Source: Saccharibacillus sacchari DSM 19268
GTDB lineage: Bacteria; Bacillota; Bacilli; Paenibacillales; Paenibacillaceae
Assembly (NCBI RefSeq): GCF_000585395.1
Contig: NZ_KK073875.1
Coordinates: 4,908,274 to 4,972,273 of the forward strand
DNA: 64,000 bases
Reading direction: 5' to 3'
The notes beneath the pieces are model-generated. The model saw only the letters and a list, made by a program, of their open reading frames with translations. It was not told where the DNA came from and made no database searches. The position numbers were made by a program, and so were the translations under genes. This document shows positions 26,127 to 35,076 of this stretch, piece after piece (position 1 is the stretch's first letter; each line of letters begins with the position of its first letter).

Positions 26127-27020
26127 TCAATCCTCCTTCTTGAACAGGCCGGAGAAGGCGAGCTGGATCATGTTGATCGTCATCGCCAACACCAGAAGCA
26201 CGATTCCGACGGCCGCTGCGTAACCGAGATTGCTTTTCTCGATCCCTTGGCGATACAAATAACCGACGATCGTGAGGCCGATGTTTTTCGGAGAATTGTT
26301 GCCGTTCCAGAGCATCAAGCTTTCGATGAACATGGCCAGACCCGCATAGATGCTGATCGTCAGCACGTAGATGGTCGTCGGCTTGAGCAGCGGCATCGTG
26401 ATCATGCGGAATTTCTGCCAAGCGGAAGCCCCGTCGATCGAAGCGGCTTCGTAATAATCGTCCGGAATGCTTTTAAGCCCCGACAAGAAGTACAACATAT
26501 TCACGCCCAACCAGCGCCAAGTCGCCAGAGCGAGCAGCGCGATAAAGCCGGTAACTTGACCTTTAAGAAACTTCACGGGCTCGATGCCGAACCAGCCCAG
26601 GAAGCTGTTGATCAGCGAGCCGTCCATTTCCCCGAACATGAGACGGAATACCGTACCTGCCACGACGACCGAAGTCAGCGCGGGGAAGAACAGCGAAGAT
26701 TTGAAAAATTCGCGGCCCCACATGAACTTGTTGTTGATCAGCACCGCCAGCAGCATCGGCAGCGGAATCAGGATCAACAGCGTGCACAGCATGTAAACCG
26801 CGCTGTTCATAACGGATTTGAGGAAGATTTTATCTCCCAGCAGCTTGGTGTAGTTATCCAATCCGATCCATTCGGTTTCCTGCCCCAACGTGATTTTTTG
26901 AAAACTCATCGTCACCGAACTTCCGAGCGGATACACCCAGAAAATCAAGAAAACGAGGATAAAAGGCAGCACGAATACGTAAGGAGCCACCTTTTGCGAA
27001 TACAGAAATCTTTTGATCAT
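26127..27020 (-). CDS. Carbohydrate ABC transporter permease, MalF/AraP type
   Basis: 297 residues. N-terminal helix FVLPFILVFLIFWVYPL, EAA motif AASIDGASAWQKFRMITMPLLKP and the usual six helices. It pairs with the downstream MalG-type permease. AAGGTG is its SD. A GC-rich hairpin separates it from the binding-protein gene. Confidence 0.93.
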   Translation of the reverse strand: MIKRFLYSQKVAPYVFVLPFILVFLIFWVYPLGSSVTMSFQKITLGQETEWIGLDNYTKLLGDKIFLKSVMNSAVYMLCTLLILIPLPMLLAVLINNKFMWGREFFKSSLFFPALTSVVVAGTVFRLMFGEMDGSLINSFLGWFGIEPVKFLKGQVTGFIALLALATWRWLGVNMLYFLSGLKSIPDDYYEAASIDGASAWQKFRMITMPLLKPTTIYVLTISIYAGLAMFIESLMLWNGNNSPKNIGLTIVGYLYRQGIEKSNLGYAAAVGIVLLVLAMTINMIQLAFSGLFKKED

Positions 27021-27046
27021 TGTTAAGCACCTTCTTTATAAACGCA

Positions 27047-27091
27047 CTCCCGTCCCGGCTGCCCCGTAAAATTCGGAACGGCGGGCGGGAG
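27047..27091 (-). promoter_or_regulatory. Intercistronic hairpin between binding-protein and permease genes
   Basis: CTCCCG and CGGGAG flank GCTGCCCCGT/ACGGCGGGC, giving an interrupted GC-rich stem with no T tract. It is placed like the hairpins at 7319 and 32102 and likely sets the ratio of binding protein to permease (inference). Confidence 0.6.
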
Positions 27092-27133
27092 CTTCGTCAA
27101 AATGGAAAACCTGTTTTCGCGTTCGTGCTTGGC

Positions 27134-28471
27134 TTACTGCAGTTCCTGCTCGATTTGCGCTTGCGCGTCGTCCAGCGCTTCCTTGATGTCTCTGCCGTCT
27201 TCGAAAATTTCGTTCAACGTCACGGTACAGAATACGTTATTAATCGTCGGCGATGCCGGAACCGATTTGACGTATTTGATTTCGTCGCGGATTTCGTTCA
27301 AGACGTCGAACGGATTGTTTTTGAAGTATTTCACGAACTCGTTTTCCGGATTGTGCGTTACTTCTTTCATGTCCCAAACTTTCATGTTGACCGGATCGAA
27401 GCCGAGCGTGTTCCAAATTTCCACGTTCGCTTCTTCGGACAATTTGGCGTAAGCCAGGAAATCTTTCGCCAATTGAACGTCTTTCGCCGTTTTGGTGACG
27501 ACCGTGCCCGTGCCGCCGCCGCCTACCGAACGAGGCATGCCTTTTTCGATGACCGGAATCGGCGCGATCGCGATTTTGCCCGCAAGGTCAGGCATGTAGT
27601 TCGTGAAACGGGACATCATCCACAGCGGCATGAATGCGGTTGCATAGTTGCCGGAATTATATTCGCCGTAAGCTTCTTCCGTATCCGGCTGTCCGCCCGC
27701 AATCGTGGAGATGACGTTGGCGTCTTGAAGATCTTTGAGAATTTGCAGGCCTTTGACCATTTCCGGCGTGTTGACCTGCGGATTGCCGTCGGCATCGGTA
27801 AAGTCGGAACCCTGTTGAGCCAGCATCATCGATTCCTGCCAAGCGGCGCTCGTGTCGGCCGTGCCCATGTATTTGCCTGTTTTTTCGTAAACTTGCTCGC
27901 CGGCTTTTTTGAAGTCGTCCCACGTTTCGATCTTCGTGTAGTCGACTCCGGCTTCTTCGAGAATTTCCGTATTGTAGAACGCGACCGAAGCTCCGACGTG
28001 CGTCGGAATTCCGTAATTTTGTCCGTCTTTGCTGTAGATGTCGATGCGGGATTTGACGATCGTATCGCGGTAAGGATCGATGACGTCGTTCAGAGGTTCG
28101 AGCTGAGGGGTGCCTTTGAGGAAGTCCGGGAATTTACCCAATTCGATATCGGCGATATCGGGTGCTCCCGTTCCGGTTTGCAGCGCGATCGAGAGCTTGT
28201 TATGCATATCGTCGTACGGCATAACGGTAACGTTGAGCTTGATCTGGCGATCCGGGTTTTCGGCATTCCATTTTTCCAGCATTTTCTCGAAGTGCTTGCC
28301 GTGCAGTTCGACGAATGTCCAATAGGACAATTCCGTTGCCCCTTCGCCGGCTCCCGCGTCGATCACCGACTGTTCGCCCGACGCATTGGTCGAAGACGAA
28401 TTGCCGCAGGCGGTAAGCAGCGACAAGAGCAGCGACAGCAGCATCAATGATACGATTCCTTTTTTCTTCAT
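27134..28471 (-). CDS. Carbohydrate ABC transporter substrate-binding lipoprotein
   Basis: 445 residues, SBP_bac_1 family. Signal peptide MKKKGIVSLMLL and lipobox LLTAC (Cys22) indicate an extracellular lipoprotein. Early YWTFVELHGKHFEKMLEKWN and GTGAPDIADIELGKFPDFL are typical of AraN/MalE-like proteins. It is the first gene of the GH43 operon and divergent from the ArsR-type regulator. An arabino-oligosaccharide ligand is inferred from the enzyme genes. Confidence 0.94.
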   Translation of the reverse strand: MKKKGIVSLMLLSLLLSLLTACGNSSSTNASGEQSVIDAGAGEGATELSYWTFVELHGKHFEKMLEKWNAENPDRQIKLNVTVMPYDDMHNKLSIALQTGTGAPDIADIELGKFPDFLKGTPQLEPLNDVIDPYRDTIVKSRIDIYSKDGQNYGIPTHVGASVAFYNTEILEEAGVDYTKIETWDDFKKAGEQVYEKTGKYMGTADTSAAWQESMMLAQQGSDFTDADGNPQVNTPEMVKGLQILKDLQDANVISTIAGGQPDTEEAYGEYNSGNYATAFMPLWMMSRFTNYMPDLAGKIAIAPIPVIEKGMPRSVGGGGTGTVVTKTAKDVQLAKDFLAYAKLSEEANVEIWNTLGFDPVNMKVWDMKEVTHNPENEFVKYFKNNPFDVLNEIRDEIKYVKSVPASPTINNVFCTVTLNEIFEDGRDIKEALDDAQAQIEQELQ

Positions 28472-28807
28472 GTTTGACCCTCCCGATTCTAATGTGTTCG
28501 TGACTGGTACGGCGTTCTTTCCGAAAACGGCGTCCGCTTCCCGACCGTTCGCATTCGCGGTTGAAGCGAACGAATCGGTCGAGCGCGTCGCGCATCCGGC
28601 GAAGCGGCATGCAGGGGCTCGGAACGTTCCTTTCGAATAGTCCGGATCGGGTATGTAGGTCGTTATGAAGATCCGGTCTTTTTCTCGCGAACAATCCGAA
28701 TTGCGACGATTTGGTACTTTTTTGTGAAACCCTTTTTATTTCAGTATAATTTAAAATGATTTATGTTATACTGAATGTATCCGCTTGCAAAATTAAAATA
28801 TCATACC

Positions 28808-28852
28808 GTTTCAAGCTTGTAAACAGTAAAGTTTAAATCTTTTTAGATAAAC
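28808..28852. promoter_or_regulatory. Two GTTT...AAAC dyads in the divergent regulatory region
   Basis: Two dyad symmetries occur here. GTTTCAAGCTTGTAAAC spans 28808-28824. GTTTAAATC-N6-GATAAAC spans 28831-28852. Their centres are about 25 bp apart. They lie between the sugar-importer operon (minus) and the ArsR-type regulator (plus) in a 612-bp, strongly AT-rich intergenic stretch that holds no other gene. They are candidate operators for that regulator. Assignment is by position and symmetry only. Confidence 0.45.
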
Positions 28853-29083
28853 CTAAAGGTTAATTTGTATTTTTTGTCTTCTCTTTTTCAACAAAAGAGT
28901 GGGACGTCCTGTTCTTAGTTTTAGACTTTTTTGAAGGTATGATGCTTAAAACTCAAATTTTTCGCGATTGTTTCGAAAAATCAATGGTGAAGGAGGATCA
29001 GTTAGGATTAGTACCGTTTTCGGTTTATAATAATGTAAAACAATAAAAGGTACGGAAATACATGCGAAAGCGGGGAAAAAGCA

Positions 29084-30046
29084 ATGATCGATATTAAAGA
29101 TTTGATGAGCGGCATCGACATTTTCAAAGCGCTCGGTTCCGAAATCCGGATTCAGATTATTCAACTGCTGTCCGGAAACGAAGAATTGAACCTGAACGAA
29201 ATCGCGCGAAAATTGGGACTCAGCAACGGAGCCGTTACTTTGCATATCAAAAAGCTCGAAGACTGCGGCTTGATCGAGATTCGAACGACCGGCGGCAAAC
29301 ACGGCATTCAAAAACTTTGTTATTTGAACAAAGACAAACTGATGGTCGATCTTCGAAGCAAAGAAGCCGACAATCTGTACGAAGTCGAAATTCAGGTCGG
29401 GCACTACAGCGACTACAAAGCTTTGCCGACCTGCGGCCTCGCGACCAAAGACAGCATCGTAGGCGATTTCGACGATCCCCGCTACTTTGCCGATCCGCAG
29501 CGAATCCATGCCGAAATTATCTGGCTGGCCGAAGGTTTTCTGGAATACCGCATTCCGAACTATTTGAAAGCGAACCAAACCTTCCGCGAGATTCAATTGT
29601 CGCTCGAGATCGGTTCCGAAGCGCCCGGCTATAATAACTACTATCCGTCCAATATTCATTTCTCCATGAACGGAATCGAATTGGGCAGTTGGATCAGTCC
29701 CGGCGATTTCGGCGACGTGCGCGGCACGTTCAATCCCGATTGGTGGCCGCCTCATCTCAATCAGTACGGCATGCTTAAACTGATTCGAATCAATAGCGAA
29801 GGAAGTTTTATCGACGGTTGTCGCATCTCCGACGTCACGTTGGAAGACATCCGTCTCGATTATCGCAGCGAGTTGACCTTCCGCATCGCCGTCACGGAAG
29901 AAAACATCAATAAACACGGTTTGACATTGTTCGGGCGCAACTTCGGCAATTATAGCCAGCACATGCTGGCACGCGTCATGTACAACGTCCATCAAAACGA
30001 ATTTCCGAACGACGAAAGCAGCGAAGATGCCCGGTCGGCGAAATGA
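29084..30046 (+). CDS. ArsR-type HTH regulator with large C-terminal sensor domain
   Basis: 320 residues, about three times a normal ArsR protein. Residues ~8-85 are a winged helix of ArsR type (FKALGSEIRIQIIQLL, LNLNEIARKLGLSNGAVTLHIKKLEDCGLIE). Residues ~95-310 are mostly beta-strand and aromatic-rich (GYNNYYPSNIHFSMNGIELG; FNPDWWPPHLNQYG), like a carbohydrate-binding jelly roll, with no metal-site cysteines. It is divergent from the SBP-permease-GH43 operon, so it probably senses an arabinose-derived ligand and controls that operon. The sensor function is inference. GGGGAAAAAG precedes ATG 29084. Confidence 0.88.
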   Translation: MIDIKDLMSGIDIFKALGSEIRIQIIQLLSGNEELNLNEIARKLGLSNGAVTLHIKKLEDCGLIEIRTTGGKHGIQKLCYLNKDKLMVDLRSKEADNLYEVEIQVGHYSDYKALPTCGLATKDSIVGDFDDPRYFADPQRIHAEIIWLAEGFLEYRIPNYLKANQTFREIQLSLEIGSEAPGYNNYYPSNIHFSMNGIELGSWISPGDFGDVRGTFNPDWWPPHLNQYGMLKLIRINSEGSFIDGCRISDVTLEDIRLDYRSELTFRIAVTEENINKHGLTLFGRNFGNYSQHMLARVMYNVHQNEFPNDESSEDARSAK

Positions 30047-30060
30047 ATGCGCGATATGCT

Positions 30061-30098
30061 AAAAAAGGCATCCGGCCTATAGGCCGGATGCCTTTTTT
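30061..30098. terminator. Bidirectional rho-independent terminator
   Basis: Perfect palindrome: AAAAAAGGCATCCGGCC, TATA loop, GGCCGGATGCCTTTTTT. It terminates the ArsR-type gene and the converging importer operon. Confidence 0.95.
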
Positions 30099-30154
30099 AT
30101 GACGGATATTCCGTTTTGCTCGGCGCATGTTCGCACTTGAGGGAGCCTCTGCGC

Positions 30155-31075
30155 TTAACCCTTCACGGAACCGATCATGACGCCTTTGTCGAAATACTTT
30201 TGCAGGAACGGATACACCAGCAGGATCGGGAGGGTCGATACGATAATGACGCCGTATTTAACCTGGTCGGCATACTGCTGCGCATAACCGCCTGCCGCGC
30301 CGCCGGAACCTGCTCCTTGCGAGAATACCTGATTGGAGAGCAAAATATCGCGCAGGACGATCTGAAGCGGTTGAAGATCGTTGCTGCGGATATAGATCAG
30401 GCCGGTGAAAAAGTCGTTCCAGTGCGCCACCAGATAATACAGGCCGATAACCGATACGATTGCTTTGGACAGCGGAAGCACGACCGAACCGAAGTAGCGG
30501 AAATGCGAACAGCCGTCCATCGCCGCCGCTTCGTACAGCTCTTTCGGTATCGAGCTTTCGAAAAAGGAACGGGCGATGATCAGATTGTACACGTTGACGC
30601 TGAACGGCAGGATGAACACCCACATCGTATTCAACAGGTGCAAATCTTTCATCAGCAGGTAAGTCGGGATCAGGCCGCCGCCGAAGAACAACGTCACGAC
30701 GAAAGCGAACATGATAAACCGTCTGGCGCGGAATTCCTGTCGGGACAGCACGTAAGCTGCGGGCAACGTAAAGAGCAGATTGACTGCCGTTCCGAGTACC
30801 GTATACAGAATCGTATTCCCGTACCCCGTCCAGATCCGCTGATCTTTGAATATCTCCGAATAACCGAAGAAACTGATATCTTTCGGGAAGATCGTCACCT
30901 GCCCCGTCGAGACGAGCGTGGAGTTGCTGATCGAAGCAATGACGACAAAATAGAGCGGATACACGATACTGAGAAAGATCAACAGACAAATCGCGAACAC
31001 GACCGCGTCGAACATCCACTCTCCGAAATTTCGTTTATGCGCAACTGCTTTTTGCTTTTTTTGTACAAGCTGCAT
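30155..31075 (-). CDS. Carbohydrate ABC transporter permease, LplC/YtcP type
   Basis: 306 residues with six predicted helices. The EAA motif ELYEAAAMDGCSHFRYFGSVVLPLSK and the C-terminal FLQKYFDKGVMIGSVKG are characteristic of the LplC/YtcP branch used by Paenibacillaceae for complex oligosaccharides. It is the last gene of an LplA-LplB-LplC-like operon. No ATPase gene accompanies it. Confidence 0.93.
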   Translation of the reverse strand: MQLVQKKQKAVAHKRNFGEWMFDAVVFAICLLIFLSIVYPLYFVVIASISNSTLVSTGQVTIFPKDISFFGYSEIFKDQRIWTGYGNTILYTVLGTAVNLLFTLPAAYVLSRQEFRARRFIMFAFVVTLFFGGGLIPTYLLMKDLHLLNTMWVFILPFSVNVYNLIIARSFFESSIPKELYEAAAMDGCSHFRYFGSVVLPLSKAIVSVIGLYYLVAHWNDFFTGLIYIRSNDLQPLQIVLRDILLSNQVFSQGAGSGGAAGGYAQQYADQVKYGVIIVSTLPILLVYPFLQKYFDKGVMIGSVKG

Positions 31076-31111
31076 AAGCCATTCGCTCCTTTCTTCGTAA
31101 GACCGTTCGTA

Positions 31112-32074
31112 TTACCACAGACTGGTCTCCGACGTTTTTCTCGCAATCAGGTTCATCGTGTACAGGAAGAAGAAGTTGATCAGCGTATTGAACAGTCCGA
31201 TCGCGGCCGAATAACTGAACTGATTGCTCACGATCCCGATCTTGTACACGTAAGTCGAGATGACCTCGGATACCGGAAGGTTAAGCGAGTTTTGCATCAG
31301 GAAAATCTTTTCGAACCCCGTACTGAGCACGCTGCCCATACTGAGGACGAACAAGATAATGATCGTCGGAATCAACGCCGGAATCTCGATATTGCGTATG
31401 GTCTGCCAGCGGCTTGCCCCGTCGATCTTCGAAGCGTCGTACAATTGCGGATCGACGGTCGATAACGCGGCCAAGTAAATAATGCTGTTCCAACCGCAAT
31501 GCTGCCAGATCTCGGACAACACATATACCGGAACGAAAGTCGACGTGGAACCGAGCAGATTGACGTCGCCCAACCCCATCGACTGAAGAATATGTCCGAT
31601 GACGCCGGAGTTCGGGGACAGCAGCACGTTCAGCAGGCCCACCATAACGACGATCGAAATGAAATGCGGCAGGTAAACAGTCGTTTGCAGCGCTTTTTTC
31701 GCCCGTTTCCAGCGCAGTTGATTGATGAGAAGCGCCAAAATGATCGGAGCAGGGAAACTGAGCACGACCGTGGAGAGACTGATCACGACTGTGTTACGCA
31801 TCAAGTCCGCAAATTGGTAGCTTTCAAAAAACTGTTTGAAATAAAACAAACCGCGCCATTCGCCGCCGGTCAACCCTTTGGCGAAGTTGTAGTCCCGGAA
31901 CGCGAGCTGGATGCCGTACATCGGAATATAGTTGAAAATGAAAATCACGACGATCGCGGGCAGGATCATGATCCATAGCTGATAATCGCGCCGGAACGTA
32001 TTGATCACCGTCGGCTTTTTCTTTTTGTAAGCCCGCAGATTAACCGGATTTTCGTAAGGGTTTTTGGGAACCAT
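31112..32074 (-). CDS. Carbohydrate ABC transporter permease, LplB/YteP type
   Basis: 320 residues. Long basic N-terminus, then IMILPAIVVIFIFNYIPMYGIQLAFRDY, the diagnostic opening of LplB-type permeases, and EAA motif ASKIDGASRWQTIRNIEIPAL. It pairs with the LplC-type permease downstream and the long binding protein upstream to import an oligosaccharide. Substrate unknown; the shared promoter motif links it to the GH127-family gene at 21432. Confidence 0.93.
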   Translation of the reverse strand: MVPKNPYENPVNLRAYKKKKPTVINTFRRDYQLWIMILPAIVVIFIFNYIPMYGIQLAFRDYNFAKGLTGGEWRGLFYFKQFFESYQFADLMRNTVVISLSTVVLSFPAPIILALLINQLRWKRAKKALQTTVYLPHFISIVVMVGLLNVLLSPNSGVIGHILQSMGLGDVNLLGSTSTFVPVYVLSEIWQHCGWNSIIYLAALSTVDPQLYDASKIDGASRWQTIRNIEIPALIPTIIILFVLSMGSVLSTGFEKIFLMQNSLNLPVSEVISTYVYKIGIVSNQFSYSAAIGLFNTLINFFFLYTMNLIARKTSETSLW

Positions 32075-32101
32075 TCGGCAGGTCTCTCCTTTCGCGAAAA
32101 C

Positions 32102-32136
32102 GGGAGCCGCCTTCGTATGGACGAAGACGGCCTCCC
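32102..32136 (-). promoter_or_regulatory. Intercistronic hairpin between binding-protein and permease genes
   Basis: GGGAGCCGCCTTCGT and ACGAAGACGGCCTCCC pair apart from two mismatches, with an ATGG loop and no T tract. Third instance in this window of a stable hairpin directly after a transporter binding-protein gene. Confidence 0.7.
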
Positions 32137-32142
32137 TGCTTT

Positions 32143-33762
32143 TTAATGCGTGCTCACGTATTCGTCATAGTATTTCTGGATGATTTCGATATTTTTGTCG
32201 ATGCCGGTCTTTTGCACGTTGCCGACGTATTCGTTCCACTGCTCTTCGACGCCGCCCTTAGTGATCCATTCCGCCCATTTGGACATCGTCAGCGACAGCA
32301 TGGCCGTGTTGTTCAGAGTCATCGTGTTGTTGTCCTCGACGCTGTACTTGATGAACATGCTCGGCAGGACGTCTTTTTCTTTGTCGATGCCGTCCAGCGC
32401 CGCCTTAAGCGGTTCCGTTTGCGCGCCGACCGACTGCATGTCCGTGCCTAACTCCAGCTTGAGCGAATCGGCGATGTACATCGGGCCGTTGTCCGCCCAC
32501 GTCGTCGTCCATTTCCATGTGCCCGGGTCCATCGCCGCGTCTTCCGGAGGCAGCACCGCGTACGAACCGTCGCCTTTGTCTTCGATGTTGGTGCCGATCG
32601 AACCGAACAACACCTGCATGCTGACGGTCGGATCGTACAGTTCATTGATGAACTTCATCGCGGCATCTTTGTTTTTGGACGTGGACGCCAGCGAGACCAT
32701 GTTGACGCCGTAGTTCAGCGAGTTATAATCGTACGTCCAGGACAGTTGATCGCTCGAGCCCGCATTTTCTTTCAGCGGAGCGAGCGATTCGTACTGCGGC
32801 GCCAACGTGTTGCCGACGCGGTCGGTTACTTCCCAACCCCACGTGAAGCCGACGGCTGCCGTGTCTCCGTTGCCGCGCGCGACCGACTGGTACTTCGTAT
32901 AATCCTGCGTGAATACTTCCGTATTGATCAGGCCGGCCGCGTAGCATTTGTGCAGGAACGCGACCAAATCTTTATAGCGCTCGTCCGTGAAAAAGTTTTT
33001 GACTTGCCCGTCTTCGACGAAATAGCCTTGGCCGCTGTTGTCGGTGAGCGTGATTCCCTGACTGCCCAGCAGTACCGTCGGCATAAACGCTCCGAAGCCG
33101 CCCGTGCCGCTCGGCGCGAAGTCCATCGGAATCTCGTCGTTCGCGTCTCCGTTGCCGTTGGCATCCTTCTCCTTAAACGCGACCAGCACGTCATACAGTT
33201 CATCCCAGTTGGTCGGTTCTTTCAGTCCCAGATTTTCCAGCCATTGCTTGTTGATAAACTGACGCGTCGTCGTCTCCGGCCAGAACCGCTGATACTTCGG
33301 CAGACCATAGATTTTCCCGTCAAGCTGCGTCGCAATCGCTTTCGTTTCCGGTTTTTCGTCGAACATCTTTTGGACATTCGGGGCATCGGCGGCAATCAAC
33401 GGCGTCATGTCTTCGAACAATCCCGGGAACTGCGCATAGTCGGCATCCGTAATCGCGTTCGGCCCGATGATCAGATCCGGGATGTCGCCGCCTGCGAGCA
33501 GAGCGCCCTTTTTCTGTCCCCAGTCCGCGCTGACTTCCTGCCATTCGATCTCGACGCCCGCTTTTTCTTCGACTTTTTGCAGCCATTCCATTTTCGAAAA
33601 TTCCTGCGTCAGCGGGTGCTTGGTCATGATCGCCGTCAGTTTGACTTTGCCGTCCGGCGTCGTTTGCCCACCTTCGCTGCTTCCTTCGTCCGAACCTCCG
33701 CACCCCGACAACAAACCTGCTCCAAGTGCCAGAACTGCCAGAATCGACATGCTTTTTTTCAT
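32143..33762 (-). CDS. LplA-type extracellular solute-binding lipoprotein
   Basis: 539 residues from ATG 33762 (GGAGGGAATCGG SD); a longer frame upstream is not supported. Signal peptide MKKSMSILAVLALGAG and lipobox LLSGC (Cys21). Length and motifs such as FSKMEWLQKVEEKAGVEIEW and LPKYQRFWPETTTRQFIN match the ~500-residue LplA family that binds longer oligosaccharides. It is the first gene of an importer operon, divergent from a cupin/AraC regulator, with the 23-bp shared motif in its promoter. Confidence 0.94.
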   Translation of the reverse strand: MKKSMSILAVLALGAGLLSGCGGSDEGSSEGGQTTPDGKVKLTAIMTKHPLTQEFSKMEWLQKVEEKAGVEIEWQEVSADWGQKKGALLAGGDIPDLIIGPNAITDADYAQFPGLFEDMTPLIAADAPNVQKMFDEKPETKAIATQLDGKIYGLPKYQRFWPETTTRQFINKQWLENLGLKEPTNWDELYDVLVAFKEKDANGNGDANDEIPMDFAPSGTGGFGAFMPTVLLGSQGITLTDNSGQGYFVEDGQVKNFFTDERYKDLVAFLHKCYAAGLINTEVFTQDYTKYQSVARGNGDTAAVGFTWGWEVTDRVGNTLAPQYESLAPLKENAGSSDQLSWTYDYNSLNYGVNMVSLASTSKNKDAAMKFINELYDPTVSMQVLFGSIGTNIEDKGDGSYAVLPPEDAAMDPGTWKWTTTWADNGPMYIADSLKLELGTDMQSVGAQTEPLKAALDGIDKEKDVLPSMFIKYSVEDNNTMTLNNTAMLSLTMSKWAEWITKGGVEEQWNEYVGNVQKTGIDKNIEIIQKYYDEYVSTH

Positions 33763-33935
33763 TCCGATTCCCTCCATTTTTTGATTGCCGGATTGCCGCA
33801 GAGAAGCAAAAAAGTATATGTGTATAATGCTTCTCCGTCTGCCTTCACGGCCCCCTTTTGATTTTCGACGCTTTTTTGAATCCGCTTTCAAATCGATTTG
33901 ATGACTCTAGATTAATCGCTTTTGACGGTCTTACA

Positions 33936-33969
33936 AATAGTTTAAAGTTCGAATAAGTGTCAAAAGGTT
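33936..33969 (-). promoter_or_regulatory. Promoter with 23-bp motif shared with the GH127-family gene
   Basis: The minus strand from 33969 reads AACCTTTTGACACTTATTCGAAC. TTGACA within it fits a -35, and 17 bp later comes CTATTT at the -10 position. The same arrangement with two substitutions is found at 21324. The rest of the 312-bp divergent region shows no other clear signal. Confidence 0.65.
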
Positions 33970-34077
33970 AGGTTTGTGAGGGAGGGTATCTAGTCGGTTG
34001 AGGGGTTTTGTGTTAGCTTTAAATTAGGGACTTCATGCGAAAAAAAGACAAAATCAGACAAAGGGGGCTCTGCTTTG

Positions 34078-34935
34078 ATGATTGCGTACGAACTATCTGT
34101 AGATACTCCGGTTGAGCTTGCGATTACCGGTAAATTCGTCGCGCCCGATGCCAACTGGATACATTTGAGCCGGACTCTGATGGACTATGAACTGATGGTC
34201 GTGACGGAGGGCGTGCTGTACCTGGCCGACGGTTCGCAGCAATTCACGGTAACCGAAGGCGAATATCTGCTGCTGCCGCCTTCTACTCAGCAATACGGCT
34301 ATAAGGTATCGTCTTGCAGCTTTTACTGGTTGCATTTTTCTTCGAAAGAGCAAAATGTGGTCACGGTGGACGCGACGGGAGGATTGCCTCGCAAAGAAGA
34401 TCAGAAGATTATTCTTCCGCGTTACGGGAAACTGAAAAGCCTGGAGAAAATGATCGTGATGATGAAGCAGCTTCAGGATTCGGTGCGCAGCTATGATATG
34501 TCGTCGCTTAACAATTACATGTCCACCGTCATTTTATGCGAGTTATATAACCAACTTTTTCACACCGACTCTACCCTGGTCAAAAAGACCCGGCAGGAGC
34601 AGCTTTACCACGATATCGTCGATTACATCAAATGGAACCGCGGCGAGCCTGTCAGGGTGTCGCAGATCGCGGACGTGTTCGGCTACAACGAGAAATATTT
34701 GTCGCATCTCTTCTCCTCGATTGCGGGCGTCTCGCTCAAACAGTATATTTTGCAGCAAAAAATGGAACTGGCCAAATACCTGCTCACCGACACGAACCAA
34801 AACATCAGCGAGGTCTCCGTCAAGCTGGGGTATACCGATTCCCACAATTTCATGAAAGCGTTTAAAAAGATCGTCGGGTTGACGCCGAGCGATTTTCGAA
34901 ATGCGTATGCCAAGCGATTGCTGTTTTACGAGTGA
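34078..34935 (+). CDS. AraC family regulator with cupin sensor (YesN/MsmR-like)
   Basis: 285 residues from ATG 34078 (AAGGGGG ten bases upstream; a TTG one codon earlier is possible). Cupin half: VTEGEYLLLPPSTQQYGYKV followed by SFYWLHFSS. HTH half: VSQIADVFGYNEKYLSHLFSSIAG and ISEVSVKLGYTDSHNFMKAFKK, ending GLTPSDFRNAYA. Divergent from the LplABC-like importer, so it most likely binds the motif overlapping that operon's -35 and, by motif sharing, the GH127-family promoter at 21.3 kb. Confidence 0.92.
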   Translation: MIAYELSVDTPVELAITGKFVAPDANWIHLSRTLMDYELMVVTEGVLYLADGSQQFTVTEGEYLLLPPSTQQYGYKVSSCSFYWLHFSSKEQNVVTVDATGGLPRKEDQKIILPRYGKLKSLEKMIVMMKQLQDSVRSYDMSSLNNYMSTVILCELYNQLFHTDSTLVKKTRQEQLYHDIVDYIKWNRGEPVRVSQIADVFGYNEKYLSHLFSSIAGVSLKQYILQQKMELAKYLLTDTNQNISEVSVKLGYTDSHNFMKAFKKIVGLTPSDFRNAYAKRLLFYE

Positions 34936-35076
34936 GCTCCAACCGATCAAGCAACAAAAACTTTTCGTTTTTTTCCGCGTATAACGAAGACATAAGGTTG
35001 TCGTTTCGGGTAAAGGTATAATACGTATTATGCCGAAATGACGTATTCGTTTGCCGGAAAGGAGCTGGCGGGCATC

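Noticed and set aside
27020-28450. Long plus-strand open frame of 476 codons opposite the sugar-binding lipoprotein gene
   Set aside because: It is antisense to a complete gene with signal peptide and lipobox; its translation is rich in H, R and F with no domain, as expected from codon bias. Similar antisense frames at 24593-25939, 40378-41919, 32746-33861, 58088-59173 and 52888-53826 were dropped for the same reason.
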